Shown: positions 12,646-23,882 of the stretch, piece after piece
Layout of the letters: every line of letters starts with the position of its first letter
Numbering within the stretch: position 1 is the stretch's first letter
NCBI GenBank assembly: GCA_963678705.1
Contig: CAVMBN010000184.1
Coordinates: 1 to 64,000 of the forward strand
Length of the DNA stretch: 64,000 nt
Source of the DNA: Panorpa germanica
Taxonomy: Eukaryota > Arthropoda > Insecta > Mecoptera > Panorpidae
Direction: 5' to 3'
Notes under the pieces: generated by a model
What the model saw: only the letters and a program-made list of their open reading frames with translations
What the model was told of the DNA's origin: nothing
The model's database searches: none
Translations under genes and position numbers: made by a program

Positions 12646-13059
12646 ATTCATATTGATTAATTGTATATGCCTTCTTGAGTTACAATCTGCTTATATTAAT
12701 CTCACATTTCATTTCCTAAATTAACAAATATATATCACATATTTTTCATATATGTTTATCTTATATTTAATATATATGTTTAAATTCAAACTAGATTTTT
12801 TTCAACGAAATCTTTAAATACAGGAAATAAAACTTATTTCAAAACAATTAAATGTGTATCACAATATTGAGTTTATTAATTTATAAATTAAGCAAAATAA
12901 TCTTTATTTTAAATTGCTGAAGGAGTGAACAGACCACATACGTCGCAATGTATTATAAATAATCGTCTAGATATAAAATTGTTATCTTTATATTTATTGA
13001 ATCGTAACCGCGTTTGTTTACCTTTGATAGAAGCTCACCCAAATCGTCATTTGCTGAAA

Positions 13060-13160
13060 CTTGATCAGTTAGCTCTGAGTCATTTGTTTATTTTTAAACT
13101 CTAAAAATTTATTTCTACTAATTTGACTCAAACGCTTATGCCATATTTCATAAATATTCT
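13060..13160 (-). pseudogene. Copia GAG-pre-integrase remnant
   Basis: The minus strand shows YEIWHKRLSQISRNKFLEFK, the WHxRLgHis-type motif that precedes the integrase zinc finger in Ty1/copia elements. The stretch between here and about 12200 should be integrase; I recognise no strong integrase motif there and it is heavily decayed. Confidence 0.6.
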
Positions 13161-13283
13161 CTACAATACTATTTACTTGTTTAAAAAAGTTTTGTTACCT
13201 AATGTAAATTTAATTGCAGTTAAATTGTTTATTGACTTACCAGCCATTACAGTCTTACCACTTTTTAAGACCTTACTTCCTTA

Positions 13284-13544
13284 TCATAGAAGCTGATCGT
13301 ATTGTAGTTGTGTTATCGACAGCAAATTGTAGGGGACACCAGGCGAATGCAGAACATCCTCCAGCCCTGTATCACTGACGCCATCCAGTGTTTCTTGCTG
13401 TGTCGCATATGTGAATGTACTATTCTTTGCAACGGATATCTTCTGGAGTCTCAACGGAGGTTTTCTCAGAATCTTAGAATTCTTGGATAAGTCTTCTTGC
13501 ATGAATGCAAAACCTGAAACGTCATCTGAAGTCCTGGCTCTCAT
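13284..13544 (-). pseudogene. Copia protease-region remnant
   Basis: An 86-codon open stretch on the minus strand with PPLRLQKISVAKNSTFTYAT and DVLHSPGVPYNLLSITQLQ. The second motif matches the conserved vLxvPgvpyNLlSixqLq segment at the protease/pre-integrase boundary of Ty1/copia polyproteins. It is part of the broken element and is not an independent gene. Confidence 0.8.
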
Positions 13545-13660
13545 CTTTTCGTTCCTGCTCTTTCTTGTAATAGATGCATGCAGGCTTCTTTATGTGACTT
13601 CTTCTACCGCAGCAGTAATATTCAACTAATGATTTCTTCCCTTGTTTAAACTTTATATTT
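13545..13660 (-). pseudogene. Copia gag zinc-knuckle area remnant
   Basis: The minus strand reads CCGRRSHIKKPACIYY followed by a lysine/glutamate-rich stretch, resembling the CCHC knuckle and tail of copia Gag (CGREGHIKKDC type). Position just upstream of the protease area agrees. Fossil. Confidence 0.6.
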
Positions 13661-14105
13661 TTGTTTAAATTATGCATGGTTCATTTAAAACGATTTTTCG
13701 TTAATAATTAATTTTTTTTTTTTTTTAAATTATTGTCTCTTCGAAAACTATTTCGTTTCTACTTGAAGCACTTTTACAATAGTGTCTTTAATTTCTTGCA
13801 TTAGTTTCACTATATGATTTACTATTCTATTTTGACAAATGTTAGTGTTATTGCGTGATAAGTAAAAACTATAAAGTGTTTGTTAGTGGTGTCATCACTT
13901 TGTAATTTTAATGTCAGTTACTTTTAACAAATTAAAACTTGCGGTATAGCACATTTTCGTTTTAGCACTTAGCATTATTCACCACTTATCAAAATTAAAC
14001 ACTTACATATATAAAATTTAATTTTTGCACTTCACTAGTATAACATGCAAATATTTAATTATAAAAACATCAAATTGAAATTTCAGTTTTTCCACTACGC
14101 GTGTA

Positions 14106-14119
14106 CTGGGCCCATAACC
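14106..14119 (-). other. Primer-binding site matching initiator tRNA-Met anticodon half
   Basis: The plus-strand text CTGGGCCCATAACC equals the anticodon-arm region of insect initiator tRNA-Met (CAT anticodon inside) and ends at the base before the LTR. Drosophila copia is known to prime from an internally cleaved initiator tRNA-Met half and not from the tRNA 3' end. The site here fits that scheme. Confidence 0.85.
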
Positions 14120-14521
14120 TATTGGAAATATAAGTTAGATTATGTTAAATAATTAAACACTGAATTAATAATACTTGATGTCTTTATTTCTTTAAGCGCA
14201 TTTAAAGGAATATCTTTACTGGTTGAGTTCTATATTTCGTCTAACTTAAAAACATATATCATATAGTATGCATCATGCCTTTGAACCAATCTTTGTATTC
14301 TCTTGTCCTTTCTTTCAGGCATATTATATATATTAATTGGACTGTTCATACACATAGCCACATGAGTCATGACAGTAAAATAAACATAACTTAAAATAAC
14401 ACATTACTTTAAAACCAAATACTGTTTATATTTATTTATCTAAAACATAGCAATATCTTCAGAGAGAACTTTGAATATGACGTAAGTGTTATAACAATAA
14501 ATAAAACACTTAAATTCTACA
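14120..14521 (-). repeat. Right LTR (5' LTR of the copia element)
   Basis: 402 bp, same ends as the left LTR, with about 8 substitutions and no indels noticed between the two. It directly abuts the primer-binding site at 14106-14119. Confidence 0.92.
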
Positions 14522-14526
14522 TTTAC
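14522..14526. repeat. Target site duplication TTTAC, right
   Basis: Second copy of the 5-bp target, followed at once by the satellite text CCTAAACAAAGTG. Confidence 0.9.
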
Positions 14527-15147
14527 CCTAAACAAAGTGTTTTTACAAAAGTTTGACAGTTGGAAACCAGTGTTAAGAACGAATTTTTCATTACGCGTAC
14601 ACGCGGTCTTATAAACATAACCTCAAATTTGTAACTTTGATGTTTGATATAAGACATTAATAAGTGCGATAGACAAAAAAAGTGATAATAATTAGGTTAG
14701 TGCTAAAACATCAAGTGGTTTAAAATTCAAGAAATCTGTAGAGATATATAAGGAAGACCTCATATAAACACTACAAATATACGGAAGACAAAAGGTTGCC
14801 GCCCACTATCAAGTAAGTCGAATAACATTAACTATAAATAATATTAAAACACAAGAATTAGTTTATATAAATGCGTGTTTTAAATAATAATGATAGTGTA
14901 TTAATTGTTATAAGTGATTAAGTAAACAATATATGCGGTTTTCTTGGAAATAGTGATTGATCGTTCATAAACATTCAATGGTAACAAACAAATAGTAAGT
15001 AAGTAGGCATAAGTACAAGTATGTATATGATATATTTATAGAAATTCAGTGTGCCTTTGTTGATGTCCGGTGGCCAAGTGACCTTCAAAGAATTATACCG
15101 GCAAAAACCTATAGGTACTTCTATTGCGCTATGGAGAACTATTTTCA
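14522..15147 (+). repeat. Satellite monomer 6, right part
   Basis: Continues monomer 6 after the copia element, beginning with the second TTTAC. With the element and one TTTAC removed, the two parts give a monomer of 1580 bp. A short deletion in the GTTAGTGTTAGTGC motif (about 14700) accounts for the missing six bases. The last codon before the candidate intron reads ATA instead of ATG here. Confidence 0.95.
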
Positions 15148-16735
15148 TTGTCGAACATTATTTTACATACCGATTACCGTTCCATGAAAAGGCAACTATC
15201 TAAAGGTTGTCCTCAGCGATCTGTAATGGGGCCTGAGCTCTGGAACATGGTATTCGACGAGAACTGTGTTTCTCACTCGAAAGGTTGTGTAGACATATGT
15301 TTTGCCAACGATAATGTGATCCTTATCGGTGCAAATAGTACAGAAACCCTAGAAAGCCGTTCTCGACCTGCTATATATAAAATCTGTAGTTTCTTGAAGC
15401 TACAAAGCTACGAAACAAATACAGTAACAACGAATGATAAACTTGTAACACACCTTGCGCGTGTCACAAGGACGGAATGAAGCTTAAACTCGGCAACTAT
15501 GCCGACACTATACAAGGGGGCATTTATGATAATAGTTGTGTATTGTGCTTCGGCATGGTATTACAGGATCAATCTTCCAGATCTTCCATGCAAAGAACTA
15601 TGTTATTGACGATGACGCGTTGTTGCAAAACTGTATCTACAGAAGTGGTGCAAGTGATATTGAAGACAATTCCTTTAGATTTAAAAATTACTCATGCACT
15701 TACTCAAGTACAAATTACGCTAGAACTGAAAAAATCAAATTTTGATGATTTAAAATTAATGCGACAAATTTCGAGGATTTAAAGTTAATGCGGCTGTAGG
15801 ATAAAAGTCTGGAGACGATACTAAATATATTGCCAAAGAGATGAATGCATATATGCATAAGCTCTGGCGAGACAGATGGGACTTAATACAAAAAGGAAGA
15901 CCTACGTATTGGTTTACAAGGACGTTATTATTGCTTTGCAACACAAGTGGTTCCTATCTACTATGTGTGTGATCGGCTCCTGCTACTTTAGGTGAAAAAA
16001 GTGATTAAAAGTGAGAAATTAATTATGGAAAAAAATTAAATAAATTATATGAATACTTTTTCAAACGAAAAGTATTTAAGTTTGTTTTAAATTTGTGTTA
16101 ATTTACCCTAAACAAAGTGTTTTTACAAAAGTTTGACAGTTGGAAACCAGTGTTAAAAACGAATTTTTCATTACGCGTACACGCGGTCTTATAAACATAA
16201 CCTCAAATTTGTAACTTTGATGTTTGATATAAGACATTAATAAGTGCGATAGACAAAAAAAGTGATAATAATTAGGTTAGTGTTAGTGCTAAAACATCAA
16301 GTGGTATAAAATTCAAGAAATCTGTAGAGATATATAAGGAAGACCTCATATAAACACTACAAATATACGGAAGACAAAAGGTTGCCGCCCTCTATCAAGT
16401 AAGTCGAATAACATTAACTATAAATAATATTAAAACACAAGAATTAGTTTATATAAATGCGTGTTTTAAATAATAATAAAGGAGTGTATTAATTGTTATA
16501 AGTGATTAAGTGAACAATATATGCGGTTTTCTTGGAAATAGTGATTGATCGTTCATGAACATTCAATGGTAACAAACAAATGGTAAGTAAGTAGGCATAA
16601 GTACAAGTATGTATATGAGATATTTATAGAAATTCAGTGTGCCTTTGTTTATGTTCGGTGGCCAAGTGACCTTCAAAGAATTAGACCGGCAAAAACCTAT
16701 AGGTACGTCTACTGCGCTCTGGAGAACTATTTTCA
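15148..16735 (+). repeat. Satellite monomer 7
   Basis: 1588 bp, the excess lying in AATAATAAAGGAGTG near 16476. It is nearly identical to monomer 9 at an offset of 3174 bp. Both carry TTACATACCG at the start of the LINE part and CCCTCTATCAAG in the non-LINE part. Confidence 0.95.
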
Positions 16736-18321
16736 TTGTCGAACATTATTTTACAAACCGATTACCGTTCCATGAAAAGGCAACTATCTAAAGGTTGTCC
16801 TCAGCGATCTGTAATGGGGCCTGAGCTCTGGAACATGGTATTCGACGAGAACTGTGCTTCTCACTCGAAAGGTTGTGTAGACATATGTTTTGCCAACGAT
16901 AATGTGATTCTTATTGGTGCAAATAGTACAAAAACCCTAGAAAGCCGTTCTCGACCTGCTATATATAAAATCTGTAGTTTCTTGAAACTACAAAGCTACG
17001 AAACAAATACAGTAACAACGAATGATAAACTTGTAACACACCTTGCGCGTGTCACAAGGACGGAATGAAGCTTAAACTCGGCAACTATGCCGACACTATA
17101 CAAGGGGGCATTTACGCTAATAGTTGTGTATTGTGCTTCGGCATGGTATTACAGGATCAATCTTCCAGATCTTCTATGCAAAGAACTATGTTATTGACGA
17201 TGACGCGTTGTTGCAGAACTGTATCTACAGAAGTGGTGCAAGTGATATTGGGGACAATTCCTTTAGATTTAAAAATCACTCATGCACTTACTTAAGTACA
17301 AATTACGCTAGAACTGAAAAAATCAAATTTTGATGATTTAAAATTAATGCGACAAATTTCGAGGATTTAAAGTTAATGCGGCTGTAGGATAAATGTCTGG
17401 AGACGATACCAAATATATTGCCAAAGAGATGAATGCATATATGCATAAGCTCTGGCAAGACAGATGGGACTTAATACAAAAAGGAAGACCTACGTATTGG
17501 TTTACAAGGACGTTAATATTGCTTTGCAACACAAGTGGTTCCTATCTACTATGTGTGTGATCGGCTCCTGCTACTTTAGGTGAAAAAAGTGATTAAAAGT
17601 GAGAAATTAATTATGGAAAAAAATTAAATAAATTATATGAATACTTTTTCAAACGAAAAGTATTTAAGTTTGTTTTAAATTTGTGTTAATTTACCCTAAA
17701 CAAAGTGTTTTTACAAAAGTTTGACAGTTGGAAACCAGTAGTAAAAACGAATTTTTCATTACGCGTACACGTGGTCTTATAAACATAACCTCAAATTTGT
17801 AACTTTGATGTTTGATATAAGACATTAATAAGTGCAATAGACAAAAAAAGTGATAATAATTAGGTTAGTGTTAGTGCTAAAACATCAAGTGGTTTAAAAT
17901 TCAAGAAATCTGTAGAGATATATAAGGAAGACCTCATATAAACACTACAAATATACGGAAGACAAAAGGTTGCCGCCCACTATCAAGTAAGTCGAATAAC
18001 ATTAACTATAAATAATATTAAAACACAAGAATTAGTTTATATAAATGCGTGTTTTAAATAATAATGATAGTGTATTAATTGTTATAAGTGATTAAGTAAA
18101 CAATATATGCGGTTTTCTTGGAAATAGTGATTGATCGTTCATAAACATTCAATGGTAACAAACAAATGGTAAGTAAGTAGGCATAAGTACAAGTATGTAT
18201 ATGATATATTTATAGAAATTCAGTGTGCCTTTGTTAATGTCCGGTGGCCAAGTGACCTTCAAAGAATTATACCGGCAAAAACCTATAGGTACTTCTATTG
18301 CGCTATGGAGAACTATTTTCA
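16736..18321 (+). repeat. Satellite monomer 8
   Basis: Full length at 1586 bp and pairs with monomer 6 (shared AAATGTCTGG at about 17393). Its tail carries the ATGATAGTGTATT and ATGATATATTTATAG variants also seen in the tail of monomer 6. Confidence 0.95.
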
Positions 18322-19907
18322 TTGTCGAACATTATTTTACATACCGATTACCGTTCCATGAAAAGGCAACTATCTAAAGGTTGTCCTCAGCGATCTGTAA
18401 TGGGGCCTGAGCTCTGGAACATGGTATTCGACGAGAACTGTGTTTCTCACTCGAAAGGTTGTGTAGACATATGTTTTGCCAACGATAATGTGATCCTTAT
18501 CGGTGCAAATAGTACAGAAACCCTAGAAAGCCGTTCTCGACCTGCTATATATAAAATCTGTAGTTTCTTGAAGCTACAAAGCTACGAAACAAATACAGTA
18601 ACAACGAATGATAAACTTGTAACACACCTTGCGCGTGTCACAAGGACGGAATGAAGCTTAAACTCGGCAACTATGCCGACACTATACAAGGGGGCATTTA
18701 TGATAATAGTTGTGTTTTGTGCTTCGGCATGGTATTACAGGATCAATCTTCCAGATCTTCCATGCAAAGAACTATGTTATTGACGATGACGCGTTGTTGC
18801 AAAACTGTATCTACAGAAGTGGTGCAAGTGATATTGGGGACAATTCCTTTAGATTTAAAAATTACTCATGCACTTACTCAAGTACAAATTACGCTAGAAC
18901 TGAAAAAATCAAATTTTGATGATTTAAAATTAATGCGACAAATTTCGAGGATTTACAGTTAATGCGGCTGTAGGATAAAAATCTGGAGACGATACCAATT
19001 ATATTGCCAAAGAGATGAATGCATATATGCATAAGCTCTGGCAAGACAGATGGGACTTAATACAAAAAGGAAGACCTACGTATTGGTTTACAAGGACGTT
19101 ATTATTGCTTTGCAACACAAGTGGTTCCTATCTACTATGTGTGTGATCGGCTCCTGCTACTTTAGGTGAAAAAAGTGATTAAAAGTGAGAAATTAATTAT
19201 GGAAAAAAATTAAATAAATTATATGAATACTTTTTCAAACGAAAAGTATTTAAGTTTGTTTTAAATTTGTGTTAATTTACCCTAAACAAAGTGTTTTTAC
19301 AAAAGTTTGACAGTTGGAAACCAGTGTTAAAAACGAATTTTTCATTACGCGTACACGCGGTCTTATAAACATAACCTCAAATTTGTAACTTTTATGTTTG
19401 ATATAAGACATTAATAAGTGCGATAGACAAAAAAAGTGATAATAATTAAGTTAGTGTTAGTGCTAAAACATCAAGTGGTATAAAATTCAAGAAATCTGTA
19501 GAGATATAAAAGGAAGACCTCATATAAACACTACAAATATACGGAAGACAAAAGGTTGCCGCCCTCTATCAAGTAAGTCGAATAACATTAACTATAAATA
19601 ATATTAAAACACAAGAATTAGTTTATATAAATGCGTGTTTTAAATAATAATGAGAGTGTATTAATTGTTATAAGTGATTAAGTGAACAATATATGCGGTT
19701 TTCTTGGAAATAGTGATTGATCGTTCATGAACATTCAATGGTAACAAACAAATGGTAAGTAAGTAGGCATAAGTACAAGTATGTATATGAGATATTTATA
19801 GAAATTCAGTGTGCCTTTGTTGATGTCCGGTGGCCAAGTGACCTTCAAAGAATTAGACCGGCAAAAACCTATAGGTACGTCTACTGCGCTATGAAGAACT
19901 ATTTTTA
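18322..19907 (+). repeat. Satellite monomer 9
   Basis: Full length at 1586 bp and twin of monomer 7. Its tail carries four linked variants (CTTTTATG about 19388, AATTAAGTTAG about 19443, GTGGTATAAAATTC about 19476, GATATAAAAGG about 19503). They reappear together at 32838-32960 next to the second Helitron. Confidence 0.95.
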
Positions 19908-21493
19908 TTGTCGAACATTATTTTACAAACCGATTACCGTTCCATGAAAAGGCAACTATCTAAAGGTTGTCCTCAGCGATCTGTAATGGGGCCTGAGCTC
20001 TGAAACATGGTATTCGACGAGAACTGTGTTTCTCACTCGAAAGGTTGTGTAGACATATGTTTTGCCAACGATAATGTGATCCTTATCGGTGCAAATAGTA
20101 CAGAAACCCTAGAAAGCCGTTCTCGACCTGCTATATATAAAATCTGTAGTTTCTTGAAGCTACAAAGCTACGAAACAAATACAGTAACAACGAATGATAA
20201 ACTTGTAACACACCTTGCGCGTGTCACAAGGACGGAATGAAGTTTAAACTCGGCAACTATGCCGACACTATACAAGGGGGCATTTATGCTAATAGTTGTG
20301 TATTGTGCTTCAACATGGTATTACAGGATCAATCTTCCAGATATTCCATGCAAAGAACTATGTTATTGACGATGACGCGTTGTTGCAGAACTGTATCTAC
20401 AGAAGTGGTGCAAGTGATATTGGGGACAATTCCTTTAGATTTAAAAATCACTCATGCACTTACTCAAGTACAAATTACGCTAGAACTGAAAAAATCAAAT
20501 TTTGATGATTTAAAATTATTGCGACAAATTTCGAGGATTTAAAGTTAATGCGGCTGTAGGATAAAAGTCTGGAGACGATACCAAATATATTGCTAAAGAG
20601 ATGAATGCATATATGCATAAGCTCTAACAAGACAGATGGGACTTAATACAAAAAGGAAGACCTACGTATTGGTTTACAAGAACGTTAATATTGCTTTGCA
20701 ACACAAGTGGTTCCTATCTACTATGTGTGTGATCGGCTCCTGCTACTTTAGGTGAAAACAGTGATTAAAAGTAAAAAATTAATTATGGAAAAAAATTAAA
20801 TAAATTATATGAATACTTTTTCAAACGAAAAGTATTTAAGTTTGTTTTAAATTTGTGTTAATTTACCCTAAACAAAGTGTTTTTACAAAAGTTTGACAGT
20901 TGGAAACCAGTGTTAAAAACGAATTTTTCATTACGCGTACACGCGGTCTTATAAACATAACCTCAAATTTGTAACTTTGATGTTTGATATAAGACATTAA
21001 TAAGTGCGATAGACAAAAAAAGTGATAATAATTAAATTAGTGTTAGTGCTAAAACATCAAGTGGTTTAAAATTCAAGAAATCTGTAGAGATATATAAGGA
21101 AGACCTCATATAAACACTACAAATATACGGAAGACAAAAGGTTGCCGCCCACTATCAAGTAAGTCGAATAACATTAACTATAAATAATATTGAAACACAA
21201 GAAATAGTTTATATAAATGCGTGTTTTAAATAATAATGAGAGTGTATTAATTGTTATAAGTGATTAAGTGAACAATATATGCGGTTTTCTTGGAAATAGT
21301 GATTGATCGTTCATGAACATTCAATGGTAACAAACAAATGGTAAGTAAGTAGGCATAAGTACAAGTATGTATATGAGATATTTATAGAAATTCAGTGTGC
21401 CTTTGTTGATGTCCGGTGGCCAAGTGACCTTCAAAGAATTAGACCGGCAAAAACCTATAGGTACGTCTACTGCGCTATGAAGAACTATTTTTA
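19908..21493 (+). repeat. Satellite monomer 10
   Basis: Full length at 1586 bp. It shares ATGAAGAACTATTTTTATTG and GAGCTCTGAAACATGG with adjacent monomer 11, so here neighbours are twins, not alternates. The CTTCAACATGG variant near 20308 recurs in monomers 17 and 23. Confidence 0.95.
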
Positions 21494-22772
21494 TTGTCGA
21501 ACATTATTTTACAAACCGATTACCGTTCCATGAAAAGGCAACTATCTAAAGGTTGTCCTCAGCGATCTGTAATGGGGCCTGAGCTCTGAAACATGGTATT
21601 CGACGAGAACTGTGTTTCTCACTCGAAAGGTTGTGTAGACATATGTTTTGCCAACGATAATGTGATCCTTATCGGTGCAAATAGTACAGAAACCCTAGAA
21701 AGCCGTTCTCGACCTGCTATATATAAAATCTGTAGTTTCTTGAAGCTACAAAGCTACGAAACAAATACAGTAACAACGAATGATAAACTTGTAACACACC
21801 TTGCGCGTGTCACAAGGACGGAATGAAGCTTAAACTCGGCAACTATGCCGACACTATACAAGGGGGCATTTATGCTAATAGTTGTGTATTGTGCTTCGGC
21901 ATGGTATTACAGGATCAATCTTCCAGATCTTCCATGCAAAGAACTATGATATTGACGATGACGCGTTGTTGCAGAACTGTATCTACAGAAGTGGTGCAAG
22001 TGATATTGGGGACAATTCCTTTAGATTTAAAAATCACTCATGCACTTACTCAAGTACAAATTACGCTAGAACTGAAAAAATCAAATTTTGATGATTTAAA
22101 ATTAATGCGACAAATTTCGAGGATTTAAAGGTAATGCGGCTGTAGGATAAAAGTCTGGAGACGATACCAAATATATTGCCAAAGAGATGAATGCATATAT
22201 GCATAAGCTCTGGCAAGACAGATGGGACTTAATACAAAAAGGAAGACCTACGTATTGGTTTACAAGGACGTTAATATTGCTTTGCAACACAAGTGGTTCC
22301 TATCTACTATGTGTGTGATCGGCTCCTGCTACTTTAGGTGAAAAAAGTAATTAAAAGTGAGAAATTAATTATGGAAAAAAATTAAATAAATTATATGAAT
22401 ACTTTTTCAAACGAAAAGTATTTAAGTTTGTTTTAAATTTGTGTTAATTTACCCTAAACAAAGTGTTTTTACAAAAGTTTGACAGTTGGAAACCAGTGTT
22501 AAAACGAATTTTTCATTACACGTACACGCGGTCTTATAAACATAACCTTAAATTTGTAACTTTGATGTTTGATATAAGACATTAATAAGTGCGATAGACA
22601 AAAAAAGTGATAATAATTAGGTTAGTGTTAGTGCTAAAACATCAAGTGGTTTAAAATTCAAGAAATCTGTAGAGATATATAAGGAAGACCTCATATAAAC
22701 ACTACAAATATACGGAAGACAAAAGGTTGCCGCCCACTATCAAGTAAGTCGAATAACAATAACTATAAATAA
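21494..22772 (+). repeat. Satellite monomer 11, left part
   Basis: Runs to the A before the Helitron's CTAG. From about 22681 onward this sequence is repeated at +10275, marking the left edge of the large duplication. Confidence 0.95.
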
Positions 22773-23576
22773 CTAGCTTTTACCCCCGTCGCAAGCGACG
22801 TTTTTTATTTTATGAGTGGCTTGAATTTCATGTCAAAATTTAATTCCATTTTTAAATTGAAATAATAAATAAACTCGTCCTATATTAATTTTAAATTTAA
22901 TAACAATTAATTTTTCATACAAACTGACTAAGAAAATACATTTTTTATATCAAAATAAAATTTTTTTTGAATTTATGCGATATTTGGACAACTTTTTTTC
23001 AAAATTTGTGATTTTTTTTTTCGATTCGTAAATAAGTTACCAAGGTTAGCCTATATACAAAATTTCAACTTTCTAGCACAATTTTTACTCTCGGAAAATA
23101 CTGCCCCCGTGCCCCCAAATAAAATTTTGAAATTTTGATTTCTTTTTCATTAGTAATATACTTAATTATTCTAGAATTCAGAATATGAACTTTCTTCAAA
23201 GTTTCCTACCGGGCCACCGAATTTCTTTAACCCCCCCTTTTTCAATTTTTGAATTTCTAATTTTTGAGAAATATCAGCCTTAAATAGCTTAATACACATG
23301 CAAAATTTCAACTTTCTATCTTTTACGACTTAAAAGTAATACAGCAAAAAAGGGATCACTTTTTTTCCAGTTTTTCCAAAATTACGGGTTTCCAGGAAAT
23401 TTAGGGAAAAATCCAGGGACGCCAAAAGTCTTAGAATTTTTTTCTCTACGAATTAGGAAATTTTAAAAAACTTCCCTGGAGCCGTTTTCGAAATTCCATA
23501 CAAAATTCAAACCAAACATATAAACATATAAACATATAAGAATTTAAATAAACACTTGGAACATTATAATATAGGA
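22773..23576 (-). mobile_element. Non-autonomous Helitron, 804 bp, copy 1
   Basis: In minus-strand orientation it begins TCCTATATT and ends with hairpin CGTCGC-TT-GCGACG, ten bases and then CTAG. These are the Helitron hallmarks: 5' TC, 3' CTRR and a hairpin 10-12 nt inside. It sits between A and T of the satellite target with no target duplication, as Helitrons do. The interior is AT-rich with no open frame worth naming and no Rep/helicase, so it depended on an autonomous relative. Similar CTAGCTTTTACCC ends with GC-rich hairpins are common in insect genomes. Confidence 0.85.
22787..22800. repeat. Helitron 3' terminal hairpin, copy 1
   Basis: CGTCGCAAGCGACG: a 6-bp GC-rich stem with a 2-nt loop (5-bp stem with a 4-nt loop is equally possible), ten bases from the CTAG terminus. 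It is the only strongly GC-rich stem in its surroundings. Confidence 0.85.
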
Positions 23577-23882
23577 TATTAAAACTCAAGAATTAGTTTA
23601 TATAAATTCGTGTTTTAAATAATAATGAGAGTGTATTAATTGTTATAAGTGATTAAGTGAACAATATATGCGGTTTTCTTGGAAATAGTGATTGATCGTT
23701 CATGAACATTCAATGGTAACAAACAAATGGTAAGTAAGTAGGCATAAGTACAAGTATGTATATGAGATATTTATAGAAATTCAGTGTGCCTTTGTTAAAG
23801 TCCGGTGGCCAAGTGACCTTCAAGGAATTAGACCGGCAAAAACCTATAGATACGTCTACTGCGCTATGGAGAACTATTTTCA
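23577..23882 (+). repeat. Satellite monomer 11, right part
   Basis: Resumes with TATTAAAAC exactly where the consensus would after ATAAATAA, so the Helitron insertion caused no target duplication or loss. Without the Helitron the monomer is 1585 bp. Confidence 0.95.

Larger units (their letters stand above)
9130..14521 (-). mobile_element. Ty1/copia-family LTR retrotransposon, fossil, minus strand
   Basis: A 5392-bp element with two 402-bp LTRs, a primer site next to the right (5') LTR, a purine tract next to the left (3') LTR and a 5-bp target duplication. Read on the minus strand, remnants lie in Ty1/copia order: gag zinc-knuckle area (about 13640-13545), protease (13544-13284), the WHKRL GAG-pre-integrase motif (about 13155-13068), a repeat-rich linker (about 12005-11568), the start of RT (about 11320-11100) and the RNase H end with ADILTKPLPG (about 9960-9890). 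Overall length is close to that of Drosophila copia (about 5.1 kb). The interior is broken in many places and has no long open frame. The LTRs differ at about 8 of 402 positions (~2%), suggesting insertion some millions of generations ago if an ordinary insect neutral rate applies. Confidence 0.9.

Noticed and set aside
23330-23400. Coding remnant or long hairpin inside the Helitron
   Set aside because: Only AT-rich homopolymer-like text and short chance repeats (AACATATA steps near 23517); no frame or stem beyond the terminal hairpin.
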